Shown here piece after piece: positions 25,823 through 34,477 of a stretch of DNA of 64,000 bases. The DNA is from Chitinophagales bacterium (lineage in GTDB: Bacteria > Bacteroidota > Bacteroidia > Chitinophagales > JADJOU01): contig JAEUUY010000011.1 in the NCBI GenBank assembly GCA_016787225.1, positions 124,001 to 188,000 of the forward strand. Direction: 5' to 3'. The translations under genes were made by a program, and so were the position numbers. The number at the start of each line of letters is the position of its first letter. The stretch's first letter is position 1. The notes under the pieces were generated by a model that ran no database searches, was not told the origin of the DNA, and saw only the letters and a program-made list of their open reading frames with translations.

Positions 25823-26974
25823 TTATAATGTTCCTCTTCTTTCTTGCTCAGCTTCTATACTTTCAAAGAGAGCTTGGAAGTTTCCTTTGCCGAATGACTT
25901 CGCACCTTTTCTCTGAATAATTTCAAAAAACAAAGTAGGTCTATCCTCCACTGGCTTGGTAAATATCTGTAGGAGGTAGCCTTCTTCATCTCTATCCACC
26001 ATGATACCTAGGGATTTTAGTATCTCTAAATCTTCTGCTATTTCACCGACACGTGCTGGAACAGTATCATAATAAGTTCCCGGGACATGCAAAAATTCTA
26101 CGCCAGACTTTCTCATTTCAGAAATGGTAAATACAATATCATCTGTAGCTACAGCTATATGCTGACAACCTGGACCTCCGTAGAAATCAAGATATTCTTC
26201 GACTTGTGATTTTTTCAATCCTTTCGCTGGTTCGTTAATTGGAAACTTAATTCTGCCGTTGCCATTAGTCATTACCTTACTCATAAGAGCAGTGTATTGG
26301 GTAGAAATATCTTTATCGTCAAATGTTATCAAGTTAGCAAATCCCATAGTATTCGCATAGAAATTTGCCCACTTATTCATTTCCCCCAACCCTACATTGC
26401 CTACCATATGGTCAATATATTTCAAACCCTTGGTTCCAGGGTTATATTCACTTTCCCATTTTACAAATCCGGGCATGAAGATACCTTTGTAGTTACTTCT
26501 TTCTACAAACGTATGAATGGTATCACCATAGGTTTTTATCGAAGCGCGAACGATTTCTCCATGTTCATCTTTCAATACAGTGGGTTCCATCACTATCTCT
26601 GCACCTCTTTTCGTTGTCTCTACAAATGCTTTTCTGGCATCATCTACCCATAGTGCTATGACTTTTACCCCATCGCCATGTCTGCGTATGTGATGTGAAA
26701 TCTCACTATCTGGATTGAAAGGTGTGGTTAGCACTAACTTTATTTTATCCTGCTTCACTACATAAGAACAGTATTCTTTGTTACCCGTCTCCAGACCACA
26801 GTAGGCGTAGCTTTCAAAACCGAAAGCAGTTTTATAATAATGTGCAGCTTGTTTGGCATTACCTACATAGAGTTCTACATAGTCTGTACCATTGATTGGA
26901 AGAAAATCTTGTGCTTCTTCAAATATTTTTTGTATTCCGTAATCGAAATTTTTTACTTGTGTTAAATTTTCCAT
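25823..26974 (-). CDS. hppD: 4-hydroxyphenylpyruvate dioxygenase
   Basis: The enzyme converts 4-hydroxyphenylpyruvate to homogentisate, the second step of tyrosine breakdown. The protein is 383 residues with two vicinal-oxygen-chelate domains. The iron ligands are visible in the C-terminal half: KYIDHMVGNV (near residue 188), CQHIAVATDDI (near 270) and LFFEIIQRKG (near 355), giving His-His-Glu. It sits between the phenylalanine hydroxylase and tryptophan dioxygenase genes on one strand with 23-25 base gaps, so the genes probably form one transcript. Confidence 0.96.
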   Translation of the reverse strand: MENLTQVKNFDYGIQKIFEEAQDFLPINGTDYVELYVGNAKQAAHYYKTAFGFESYAYCGLETGNKEYCSYVVKQDKIKLVLTTPFNPDSEISHHIRRHGDGVKVIALWVDDARKAFVETTKRGAEIVMEPTVLKDEHGEIVRASIKTYGDTIHTFVERSNYKGIFMPGFVKWESEYNPGTKGLKYIDHMVGNVGLGEMNKWANFYANTMGFANLITFDDKDISTQYTALMSKVMTNGNGRIKFPINEPAKGLKKSQVEEYLDFYGGPGCQHIAVATDDIVFTISEMRKSGVEFLHVPGTYYDTVPARVGEIAEDLEILKSLGIMVDRDEEGYLLQIFTKPVEDRPTLFFEIIQRKGAKSFGKGNFQALFESIEAEQERRGTL

Positions 26975-26997
26975 TTTGATATTTTAATTTTAATGGT

Positions 26998-27780
26998 TTA
27001 GGCTAATACGCGATTTATTCTCTCTGTAAATACTGCATTGGGTTCTACATAGATATCGTTATCTACATATTCCTGAATTTTCTTATCGATATCAGGAATG
27101 CTCTCTGCCAATTGCTGATAGGATTCTAGTACAAAATATTTTTCTTGAAATTTTTCCTTGATATAATACGATTCTAAAATAGCATCGACATCATATGGAA
27201 AGCGTATGGAAGCAGCTTCATCACTCAGGCAGTATCGTGATTCACCCGGTGATGATAAAATACCAGCACCATAGATTCTTAAGTTTCCGTCTTCTTTTAT
27301 CAATCCAAACTCTACGGTGTACCAATATATTCGTGATATTAATTCTAAAGCAGACGGATTGTCAATATGCTTTAAGCCTATTGCGCTCATACCTTCGAGA
27401 AAATCACAGAAAAATTGTTCGCTCAATAAGGGAACATGACCGAATACATCGTGAAACATATCAGGCTCTACGATGTAATCAAATTTTGTCATTTCGCGTA
27501 ACCATGTAGTTACAGGAAATTCCTTGCGACCAAGGTGGGAGAAAAATGGAAAATTATCTACATAGCCAGGCACCACATATACAGTCCAGCCTGTTAGGTT
27601 CTTTAATGCTTCATTGACCTCAGTAAATCGTGGAACTTCATGGGATTTAAATCCTACTTTTTTGATGCCATCCATAAAGGCTCGTGTAGCCATGTTAGGC
27701 AACTGACGCATTTGCTCTTCATAGAGCAGTGACCATACTTTATGATCTTCAGGTGTGTATTTTTCGTATTCTTGATTCAT
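26998..27780 (-). CDS. phhA: phenylalanine 4-monooxygenase
   Basis: PhhA hydroxylates L-phenylalanine to tyrosine using iron, oxygen and tetrahydrobiopterin. The ligands H110 and H115 (MFHDVFGHVPLL) and E157 (YWYTVEFGL) form the facial triad. At 260 residues it is the short bacterial form without an ACT regulatory domain. The cofactor-recycling dehydratase is encoded separately at 46,411. A repeat-filled gap of 255 bases separates it from hmgA upstream, so it may have its own promoter. Confidence 0.96.
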   Translation of the reverse strand: MNQEYEKYTPEDHKVWSLLYEEQMRQLPNMATRAFMDGIKKVGFKSHEVPRFTEVNEALKNLTGWTVYVVPGYVDNFPFFSHLGRKEFPVTTWLREMTKFDYIVEPDMFHDVFGHVPLLSEQFFCDFLEGMSAIGLKHIDNPSALELISRIYWYTVEFGLIKEDGNLRIYGAGILSSPGESRYCLSDEAASIRFPYDVDAILESYYIKEKFQEKYFVLESYQQLAESIPDIDKKIQEYVDNDIYVEPNAVFTERINRVLA

Positions 27781-27798
27781 ATTTATTGATATTTTTTT

Positions 27799-27856
27799 GC
27801 CACAAAGGCGCTAAGACTCCAAGGTTTTTTTGGTGTTTTGCGTCTTCGTGTCTGGT
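27799..27856. repeat. dispersed repeat, copy 1
   Basis: This copy begins GCCACAAAGGCGCTAAGAC and ends GCGTCTTCGTGTCTGG. It shares its start and end with the copy at 27,975-28,030, and its ends are partly complementary to each other. It lies between phhA and hmgA. Confidence 0.65.
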
Positions 27857-27889
27857 TTATTATTTTATATTTTTATGCCTTAAACCTTT

Positions 27890-27903
27890 CTGCCGTCAGG
27901 CAG
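27890..27903. repeat. short palindrome CTGCCGTCAGGCAG
   Basis: A perfect 5-bp inverted repeat with a 4-base centre lies between the two larger repeat copies. Confidence 0.5.
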
Positions 27904-27974
27904 GGGGGATAAGACACAAAGTGTTTTTCTCTATTTCTTTTTGTTTTTATTAGTTGATATTTTGTATTCTTTTA

Positions 27975-28030
27975 TCACAAAGGAACTAAGATCCTAAAAA
28001 ATTTCTTTGTGCCTTTGTGTCTTCGTGGCA
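27975..28030. repeat. dispersed repeat, copy 2
   Basis: TCACAAAGGAACTAAGATCC at the left and TTTGTGTCTTCGTGGCA at the right match copy 1 at 27,799. It ends 6 bases before the hmgA stop codon. Confidence 0.65.
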
Positions 28031-28035
28031 ATTAA

Positions 28036-29202
28036 TTACTTCTCATTTTCTTCCAACCATGATTTATAATAATCTTTGACCTCTATTTTAAGCGCTTCTT
28101 CCGTAATCATGACAGGGGCAAATGGATCAATCATAACTGCTAATTCTCCAGTTTCTTTCTTGCCGATACTTCGCTCAATGGCTCCTGGGTGTGGTCCGTG
28201 CGGTAGACCTCCTGGGTGCAGGGTAATTTGACCTTTTTGTATATTGTTTCGACTCATAAAATCACCATCGACATAGTACAACAATTCATCACTATCGATA
28301 TTGCTATGATGATAAGGCGCAGGAATCGCTTCTGGATGATAATCATAGAGTCGAGGCACGAAGGAGCATATCACAAAATTCGCATTTTCAAATGTCTGGT
28401 GAATCGGTGGAGGCATGTGGATACGACCAGTAATTGGTTCGAAATTGAAAATAGAAAAGATATATGGATAATGATAGCCATCCCATCCAGCTACATCAAA
28501 TGGATGATTCGCATAGACATAGGGATACATCATGCCCTTTTTCTTGATATAAATATCAAATTCTCCTTGTTCATCGTAAGTTTTTAAATTCTTTGGGCGC
28601 ACGATATCACGCTCGCAGAATGGTGAGTGCTCGAGCATTTGTCCGAATTGATTTCGATATCGACTAGGAGTGAATATGGGCGAAAAACTCTCTACATATA
28701 GGAGTCTATTTTTATCGGTATCAAATTTAATTTGATATACAGTACCTCGTGGGATGATGATATAATCACCATATTTGAAATTCAATTCACCATACATAGT
28801 ATAGACTGTCCCTGAACCTTCGTGCACAAATATCATTTCATCCGCATCCGCATTTTTATAAAAATAGGTCGTGCTCTCCATAGGTGCAGCGAGACCTATA
28901 TGCATGGCACTATTTACAAATAGCGTTTTTCTACTTTTAATATAGTCTTTTTCTGGCTGAATGTTGAATCCTTGAAAACTCATACAATCTAAGCTGTTTT
29001 CACTCGCTACTTTAGGAGCGACAGAATAAGCTTTTTCTTTTTGTTTGACTCGTGTAGGTGGATAGAGATGGTAAACCAAGGAAGACATTCCTGCGAAACC
29101 CTGTGTACCTACAAGTTCTTCGTGATATAAATTGCCATTAGCCTGACGAGCTACAATATGTCTTTTGTATGGTATTTTACCATGTTCTTGATAGATAGGC
29201 AT
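28036..29202 (-). CDS. hmgA: homogentisate 1,2-dioxygenase
   Basis: HmgA cleaves the homogentisate ring to maleylacetoacetate with an iron centre. The protein is 388 residues with a cupin fold. MPIYQEHGKIPYKRHI at the start, MIFVHEGSGTVYTMYGELNFKYGD near 135, and PHGPHPGAIERS near 345 are typical of the bacterial form. It is the first gene of the aromatic run and has a candidate promoter 23 bases upstream. Fumarylacetoacetase and maleylacetoacetate isomerase are not in the window. Confidence 0.95.
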   Translation of the reverse strand: MPIYQEHGKIPYKRHIVARQANGNLYHEELVGTQGFAGMSSLVYHLYPPTRVKQKEKAYSVAPKVASENSLDCMSFQGFNIQPEKDYIKSRKTLFVNSAMHIGLAAPMESTTYFYKNADADEMIFVHEGSGTVYTMYGELNFKYGDYIIIPRGTVYQIKFDTDKNRLLYVESFSPIFTPSRYRNQFGQMLEHSPFCERDIVRPKNLKTYDEQGEFDIYIKKKGMMYPYVYANHPFDVAGWDGYHYPYIFSIFNFEPITGRIHMPPPIHQTFENANFVICSFVPRLYDYHPEAIPAPYHHSNIDSDELLYYVDGDFMSRNNIQKGQITLHPGGLPHGPHPGAIERSIGKKETGELAVMIDPFAPVMITEEALKIEVKDYYKSWLEENEK

Positions 29203-29224
29203 AGACTTTTATTTTTTCTGAAAA

Positions 29225-29232
29225 CAAAAGTA
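29225..29232 (-). promoter_or_regulatory. candidate -7 promoter element for hmgA
   Basis: The minus strand reads TACTTTTG, 23 bases before the hmgA start, in the 57-base gap after the Crp/Fnr gene. Confidence 0.5.
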
Positions 29233-29259
29233 AGCCTGCGTTTAAAATAAAAATGTGCG

Positions 29260-29943
29260 CTAGGTCACATTAAAGATGGATTTGTCTAAAATGACAATTT
29301 TCTTGCCAGAAAGAAGTATCAAATTTTCATCTTGCAAATTATACAATTGGCGAGTAATTGTTTCGCGACTCGCACCTGCTATATCTGCTATATCTTGTCG
29401 AGTAACTTGGGCATTGATAGTCATGCTATCTCTTGAATATCCATAGTTGTCCACGAGCGTTTTAAGAGCCGAAATCAATCTGCTGCGAGCAGAATCCTGA
29501 GCCAAATGGGTCATAGAGCGCTCCGCCTCTCCGAGTTCCTTAGCCAAAAGTTTGGAAACAGCCCACACTACCTCAGGATTTTTTTTTGCTAGTTCTTGTA
29601 GAGAATTTCTAGGGATAAAACAAACATGCACTTTTTCAAGGGCTACTGCTGAACCACTAAATTTTTCTTCAGCGAATAAGGCTCGATGTCCTAAATTTTG
29701 CCCTGCGTGAACAAGATGGGTTATTTGCTCCTTGCCATCAGAGCCTATTTTACAGACTTTTACTTTTCCTGCTCTCAAACAGAATATTCCTTTAGGATCG
29801 TCCCCTTCATGAAAAAGGTAATCTCCTTTTTCGTAAAACTTGCACTGTTTTAAAGCATCAATTTGATGGAGCTCTTCAGAGTGTATTCCTTTGAATATAG
29901 ACTCTGAACGTACCGCACAATTATGACATGTAAAATGCTGCAT
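29260..29943 (-). CDS. Crp/Fnr-family transcriptional regulator
   Basis: The 227-residue protein has a cyclic-nucleotide-binding beta-roll (about residues 20-130, GDYLFHEGDDPKGIFCLRAGKVKV) and a C-terminal helix-turn-helix (VTRQDIADIAGASRETITRQL, about 180-200). The N-terminus has C6 and C9 (FTCHNCAVRSESIF), recalling the FNR cluster region, but the third FNR cysteine of that block is not there. It lies directly upstream of the oxygen-dependent aromatic genes on the same strand, so it may regulate them; no operator was identified. Confidence 0.9.
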   Translation of the reverse strand: MQHFTCHNCAVRSESIFKGIHSEELHQIDALKQCKFYEKGDYLFHEGDDPKGIFCLRAGKVKVCKIGSDGKEQITHLVHAGQNLGHRALFAEEKFSGSAVALEKVHVCFIPRNSLQELAKKNPEVVWAVSKLLAKELGEAERSMTHLAQDSARSRLISALKTLVDNYGYSRDSMTINAQVTRQDIADIAGASRETITRQLYNLQDENLILLSGKKIVILDKSIFNVT

Positions 29944-29958
29944 TTTGATTTTGTTTTT

Positions 29959-30744
29959 TTACCAACTACCTCCAGCCCCACCACCATCAAAGCTGCCACC
30001 ACCAAAGCTACCACCGGATGAGCCGCTTCCCCATGAACCACTGCCTCCCCAAGAGCTACCGCCTCCAGTCCCCCAGAAGCCGCCACCTCCCCAGTTATCT
30101 CTATAGCCTCTGCCTGAATAGGTTTCGCTATAGTTCATTCCTTTGGCCAATTTACCTAGAAACCACATAACTAGAAAAATAATGAGGAGTATCATGAGTA
30201 GAAGTCCTAATGAAATTTCACCATCTTCTGTGCTATTATTGTCAGACTGAAAGCTGCCACTCAATCTATTCATCATTTGAATAATGCCAAGACGTACACC
30301 ACTATAATAATTGCCAACTTTAAACTCAGGAAGAATATAATTGTCGCGAATTCTCCCAATAAAAACATCGGTTAATCTTTCTTGTGTACCTCGTCCTGTA
30401 AGTATGAACATTGTCCTCTCTTTCGGGGCAATTAAAAACAAAACACCATTGTCTTTATCTGCTTGTCCTATACCCCATTTTTCTCCTAATTCCACTGCAT
30501 ATTGTGAGGCTGCCATCCCATCTAAAGATTTCATTGTTACTACAACAATCTGCGTAGAGGTAGAGTCATAATAGTCGATTAACATTGCTTCTAATTCTGA
30601 TCGCTGAAAGTCTTGAAATATTTCAGCAAAATCATTGACATAGACTGCTGGTTCTGGGCGAGGAGGATAATTTTGAGATTTAGCTGAAAAACCAAATGCC
30701 CCCAGTAAAATGAAAAGAATAAAAAACTGCTTAAATTTTGCCAT
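29959..30744 (-). CDS. TPM-domain (YgcG-like) membrane protein
   Basis: 261 residues: a signal peptide (QFFILFILLGAFGFSAKS), a TPM phosphatase-like domain at about 30-165 (VYVNDFAEIFQDFQR, IVVVTMKSLDG, GVLFLIAPKERTMFI), a transmembrane helix near 180-200 (LLLMILLIIFLVMWFLG) and a Gly/Ser-rich tail with repeated GGGSFGG units. TPM proteins travel with LemA genes, as here. Their role in the envelope is not established. It overlaps the second TPM gene by 14 bases. Confidence 0.88.
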   Translation of the reverse strand: MAKFKQFFILFILLGAFGFSAKSQNYPPRPEPAVYVNDFAEIFQDFQRSELEAMLIDYYDSTSTQIVVVTMKSLDGMAASQYAVELGEKWGIGQADKDNGVLFLIAPKERTMFILTGRGTQERLTDVFIGRIRDNYILPEFKVGNYYSGVRLGIIQMMNRLSGSFQSDNNSTEDGEISLGLLLMILLIIFLVMWFLGKLAKGMNYSETYSGRGYRDNWGGGGFWGTGGGSSWGGSGSWGSGSSGGSFGGGSFDGGGAGGSW

Positions 30745-31165
30745 AGCTTATTTCATTGCTCAATTCATTCACTGGCTTTCTCATTTCAGGAAAATACTCC
30801 TTGAGTTTTTCTCCTACAGCTATGACTCCGTACAATATACCTGAATAAATAGATTCGTGGTTAAACTTTTCCTGCATATTTTTCATAATAGTGTGCCAAA
30901 AGTCGTCACCTACGATATCATGGATACCTTTATCCCCAATGATAGCTAATTTATGATCTTCACTAGCAATATAGATAAGCACTCCTGTTTTTTGACTTGT
31001 ATTATACATGCCTAATTTATTGAAAACCTCAATAGCCCTATCTACGGGAGCTGCTTCGCATAAGTCTTCAAGGTGTACCCTTAGTTCACCTGCTGTGAAA
31101 TTTTCTATTTCATGGATAGCCTGAATGATACTAGCTGATTCCTGCTCAGTAAAAAAATGACTCAT
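30731..31165 (-). CDS. TPM-domain protein, soluble
   Basis: 144 residues consisting of one TPM domain (FTAGELRVHLEDLCEAAPVDRAIEVF, TGVLIYIASEDHKLAIIGDKGIHDIVG). There is no signal peptide, and the ending EKLKEYFPEMR follows the usual pattern of the short form. It lies between LemA and the membrane-anchored TPM protein and overlaps the latter, so the three are translated together. Confidence 0.88.
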   Translation of the reverse strand: MSHFFTEQESASIIQAIHEIENFTAGELRVHLEDLCEAAPVDRAIEVFNKLGMYNTSQKTGVLIYIASEDHKLAIIGDKGIHDIVGDDFWHTIMKNMQEKFNHESIYSGILYGVIAVGEKLKEYFPEMRKPVNELSNEISYGKI

Positions 31166-31185
31166 GTATAGAGACTAGCTAAAAT

Positions 31186-31782
31186 TTATTTTTTCTCCGT
31201 TCCGAAGTCTACCTTAGGAGCAGTAGCAGCAGCTGCATCGGCCTGAAAAGGCGTTCTTGCTGTAAATCCAAACCAACCTGCATAGATATTTTGAGGTATT
31301 GATTTTATTAAAGTATTATACTCAGCCACAACTTCATTAAATCTATTGCGTTCAGTATTGATTCTATTTTCTGTCCCCTCCAATTGGTCTCTCAAATCAC
31401 GAAAACCTTGATTGGCTTGTAGGTTTGGATAATTTTCTGTAATCTGCATTAATCTACTTAGTGCGGAGCCTAATTGTCCTTGTGCTTGTTGCCACTGCAT
31501 CATTTGCTCTGGTGTAGCCGATGAAGCATCAATTTTCATCTGTGTAGCGCTGGCTCTAGCTTCTACGACCTTGGTCAAGGTTTCTTGTTCGAAGCTGGCT
31601 TCACCCTTTACGGTAGATACTAGATTAGGAATTAAATCCATTCTGCGCTGATAGGCTGACTGTACATTGGCCCATGCTTTGTCCACGCCTTCTCTTTTGG
31701 CTACCATATCATTGTATCCACAAGACGTCATAAGCATTTGAAAAGCGACTGCTATAGTTAATAAAAGACTTGTTTTTTTCAT
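31186..31782 (-). CDS. LemA-family lipoprotein
   Basis: 198 residues. The signal peptide ends in the lipobox LMTSC, so Cys21 is probably lipidated. The LemA fold follows: VDKAWANVQSAYQRRMDLIPNLV near 35, then three long helices and RNRFNEVVAEYNTLIKSIPQNIYAGWFGF near 160. It is the first gene of a LemA-TPM-TPM operon found in many bacteria, whose function is still unclear. Confidence 0.92.
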   Translation of the reverse strand: MKKTSLLLTIAVAFQMLMTSCGYNDMVAKREGVDKAWANVQSAYQRRMDLIPNLVSTVKGEASFEQETLTKVVEARASATQMKIDASSATPEQMMQWQQAQGQLGSALSRLMQITENYPNLQANQGFRDLRDQLEGTENRINTERNRFNEVVAEYNTLIKSIPQNIYAGWFGFTARTPFQADAAAATAPKVDFGTEKK

Positions 31783-31874
31783 TGTTTTAAATTTGATTTA
31801 AGTTTAAATGATAAACGGAAAATTTGAAATTAAGTTCCGGAAATGTAAGGGAATAGCTACAGAAGGCTAGTTCG

Positions 31875-32642
31875 TTAAAATTTAACTTCTAAGTCCGCAG
31901 GATTTAGTTTTTGATTGAATTGAATAGTTTTGACTGTGGCTTTACCAAAAGCCGTGGTAAAAGTGGTCGGATAAGAATAGCCTTCTGGACTTTTGGCATA
32001 AGGACCATAGACCACTTTGTCAAACTTTTCTTGGCCTTCTTGGAAATATCTGGTTTCGACTCTTACAAGATGCATCGTTTTCATATCTATCAAGAAGATA
32101 TGAGCCATATCATTAAAAGGGAGGGGCTGAACTATTTTTTTCAAACTAGGGTCTAGGTCCTCTGATGGGGGTGCGTCCACCGCTAATACAGGAGCCGTGA
32201 TGGCCATGTTTCCATTCATATCCATACCTGGCTCGAGCATTTTCATAGGAGCATCTTCACGTGAACTTAGAAGTGGATAAAAATTTAACCATAATTTTTT
32301 TCTAAAATGCAATTCAGAGTTAGTTTCACCTATTTGCTTCTCTTTGCCACTCGCACTGATTAGTTTATAGCTCTGCTGATCAATAAATTCTATGGACTTG
32401 CCTTTAGGCTCTACCATTTCTAACTTATAAATCATATTTTCGAGAATCCATAATGTAGCCGGAAACTTGCCATCCTTAGTTTCAATCTCTAAATTAAGTT
32501 TTACAGACTGTATCGGCTTTAGGGGTTTTTCCTCCATTAGTTTGAATCTATGCTTTGAGATAAAATCTTTAGCATCTTGAGCGAAGGCAGTTGATAAAGT
32601 AAATACAACCAATAAATAGCAAAAAGTAATCTTTAATTTCAT
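31875..32642 (-). CDS. secreted LolA-like protein, unknown function
   Basis: 255 residues with a signal peptide (KITFCYLLVVFTLSTAFAQ). The mature part is beta-rich with alternating short strands (KLNLEIETKDGKFPATLWILENMIYKLEMVEPKGKSIEFID) and a final YSYPTTFTTAFGKATVKTIQFNQKLNPADLEVKF. This resembles LolA/outer-membrane lipoprotein-sorting folds common in Bacteroidota. No specific family is certain. It has a candidate promoter 20 bases upstream. Confidence 0.65.
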   Translation of the reverse strand: MKLKITFCYLLVVFTLSTAFAQDAKDFISKHRFKLMEEKPLKPIQSVKLNLEIETKDGKFPATLWILENMIYKLEMVEPKGKSIEFIDQQSYKLISASGKEKQIGETNSELHFRKKLWLNFYPLLSSREDAPMKMLEPGMDMNGNMAITAPVLAVDAPPSEDLDPSLKKIVQPLPFNDMAHIFLIDMKTMHLVRVETRYFQEGQEKFDKVVYGPYAKSPEGYSYPTTFTTAFGKATVKTIQFNQKLNPADLEVKF

Positions 32643-32661
32643 TTTAATTTTTTCTAATAGA

Positions 32662-32669
32662 CAAATTTA
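32662..32669 (-). promoter_or_regulatory. candidate -7 promoter element for the LolA-like gene
   Basis: The minus strand reads TAAATTTG, 20 bases before the start codon. Confidence 0.5.
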
Positions 32670-32699
32670 ATAGAAATAAGTTTAGCTAGTATTTAAATT

Positions 32700-33782
32700 T
32701 TATTGGAGATAACTTATCACCATGTGATGGTCAGATAGCTCCGTTTCGATTCTTTGATAGGAGTTTGTAATAATAGATGGCGATATAAAAATATAATCAA
32801 TTCGGTATAAAGGAAGCCCTATAGATATTGTATGGGACAGTCCGAATCCCTTTTCCTTAAAAGCATCATTGCATTCCTTTGATAATTGTTGATAGGCGTA
32901 GGAAGCAGGTATATCATTGAGATCGCAGCAAAGAATAACATTCTCGCTCGCCTTTAGTTCTTCTGCTAGAATACCTACTTGTTCTTGTCTGTGGGTATAG
33001 GCGCCTAAAATTTTACGCAAAATATGCCAGGATTTTATCTTATCAATTAGTGAAATTTCCTTCTTTACATCTTCAATATAGTTTAAATCTGTATAATCTA
33101 AATGAATAGACTGCATATGGGCATTGAATATGGTATACTTTTTGTTCTCAAACGTCAAATCTGCACGAACACAATGGTTGAGGGATGATGATTTTTTACT
33201 AAGCGTTATAGCCTTTGAATTGGATAATTGATATTTGGATAGAATAGCCAGACCCCATTGATCGCCATCTTTTTGGGAGAATGTAGGAAAAAAACTAATA
33301 TACTGATAGCCTAGCTTTTTCAGAGCATCAATATTATTATAGCTATTAGGGTTGTTATAGAACTCTTGAAAACATAACACATCTGCGTCTTGGGAATCAA
33401 TAAGTGTCAGCATTTTTTGACGAGTTTCTTGATTTTTTGTCCAATTATACAAATCAAAATTTTTGACATTCCAACTCATTACTTTCAAGCCTTTTTTTTC
33501 TTGATTAAAATTTAGAGCTATAGAGTTACCTAGAAATTTAAATGAAAAAGCTACCAAAATGATGGCGCTAATAGCTATCCACTTATTTCGTCTAAAGTAA
33601 ATAACTCCAATGGTCAGAGTTAAGAGGAATAATGGGAGAAAGAGCAAGCCAAAAGGTGCAAAAAAAACACTTAGACTTGGCGAAACAATCTGTGCTAACA
33701 TGCTCAAAACAAAGCACAAGTAGATACCGAGAATAAGTAAATTCTTGATGCGTTTAAAAAACTGATAGATAGCCCCCCACAT
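32700..33782 (-). CDS. membrane-anchored endonuclease/exonuclease/phosphatase-family protein
   Basis: Two or three N-terminal hydrophobic helices (about residues 15-85) precede an EEP domain. The catalytic motifs are LKVMSWNVKNF near 98, DVLCFQEF near 134, ILCCDLNDIP near 287 and the terminal SDHHMV. The domain covers Mg-dependent nucleases and phosphodiesterases; the membrane anchor suggests action on the periplasmic side, but the substrate is unknown. It is 5 bases from the rhomboid gene and in a run with mutL. Confidence 0.87.
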   Translation of the reverse strand: MWGAIYQFFKRIKNLLILGIYLCFVLSMLAQIVSPSLSVFFAPFGLLFLPLFLLTLTIGVIYFRRNKWIAISAIILVAFSFKFLGNSIALNFNQEKKGLKVMSWNVKNFDLYNWTKNQETRQKMLTLIDSQDADVLCFQEFYNNPNSYNNIDALKKLGYQYISFFPTFSQKDGDQWGLAILSKYQLSNSKAITLSKKSSSLNHCVRADLTFENKKYTIFNAHMQSIHLDYTDLNYIEDVKKEISLIDKIKSWHILRKILGAYTHRQEQVGILAEELKASENVILCCDLNDIPASYAYQQLSKECNDAFKEKGFGLSHTISIGLPLYRIDYIFISPSIITNSYQRIETELSDHHMVISYLQ

Positions 33783-33787
33783 AATTT

Positions 33788-34477
33788 TTAATAGAATCTC
33801 CGTTTATCTTTGTTTATAAATTTCGTAAGAATATAACCTGTCAATATGCCGCCGAGATGAGCAAAATGAGCAATATGGTCACCTTTTAAATTTGCTAATC
33901 CTAACAGCACACTTATAATAACTGCGGCATACAATAAATATTTTGCCTTGATGGGAAAAGGAATAAAAAAAACATAGAATTCTGAATTGGGGAACAATAA
34001 CGCTACTGCGGCGAAAATCCCAAATACCGCGCCCGATGCTCCAACTGCTGGCGACCCTACTATATGTAAAACGTTCAACAGTTGCTCTTCTGAGGGGAAA
34101 AATGTACCAACCTCAATATAGAGTGTAATTCCCTGCACGAGGAGGTAGAAGATCCCTGCCCCAATGCCACAAATAAGATAAAAATTGAGCACTCTTTTAG
34201 CTCCCCAATAGCTTTCCAGCAGCGAACCAACAGAAAAAAGCGATATCATATTGAATGCAATATGCATTTCATTGGCATGCATAAAGAAATGGGTAAAAAT
34301 CTGATAAGGTCGAAAGTCTGGATGAGCTGGGTAGTATAGCCCCAGCTTAGAATTAAGTTCCCAACCCAATTCTGGAAATGCATACATCACTACATATCGC
34401 AGAAGAAACATGACTACATTCAAAATGATTAAATTTTTTACAGCAGGAGTGAGTCTATTCATAAAAGTGTTTTTCAA
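33788..34477 (-). CDS. rhomboid-family intramembrane serine protease
   Basis: A six-helix membrane protein of 229 residues. The catalytic serine is S149 in VGASGAVFG and the catalytic histidine is H207 in HFAHLGG. HFFMHANEMHIAFNM near 63-77 is the conserved histidine/asparagine stretch that forms the oxyanion hole. Substrates are unknown. It overlaps the end of mutL by 23 bases, so translation is probably coupled. Confidence 0.92.
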   Translation of the reverse strand: MKNTFMNRLTPAVKNLIILNVVMFLLRYVVMYAFPELGWELNSKLGLYYPAHPDFRPYQIFTHFFMHANEMHIAFNMISLFSVGSLLESYWGAKRVLNFYLICGIGAGIFYLLVQGITLYIEVGTFFPSEEQLLNVLHIVGSPAVGASGAVFGIFAAVALLFPNSEFYVFFIPFPIKAKYLLYAAVIISVLLGLANLKGDHIAHFAHLGGILTGYILTKFINKDKRRFY

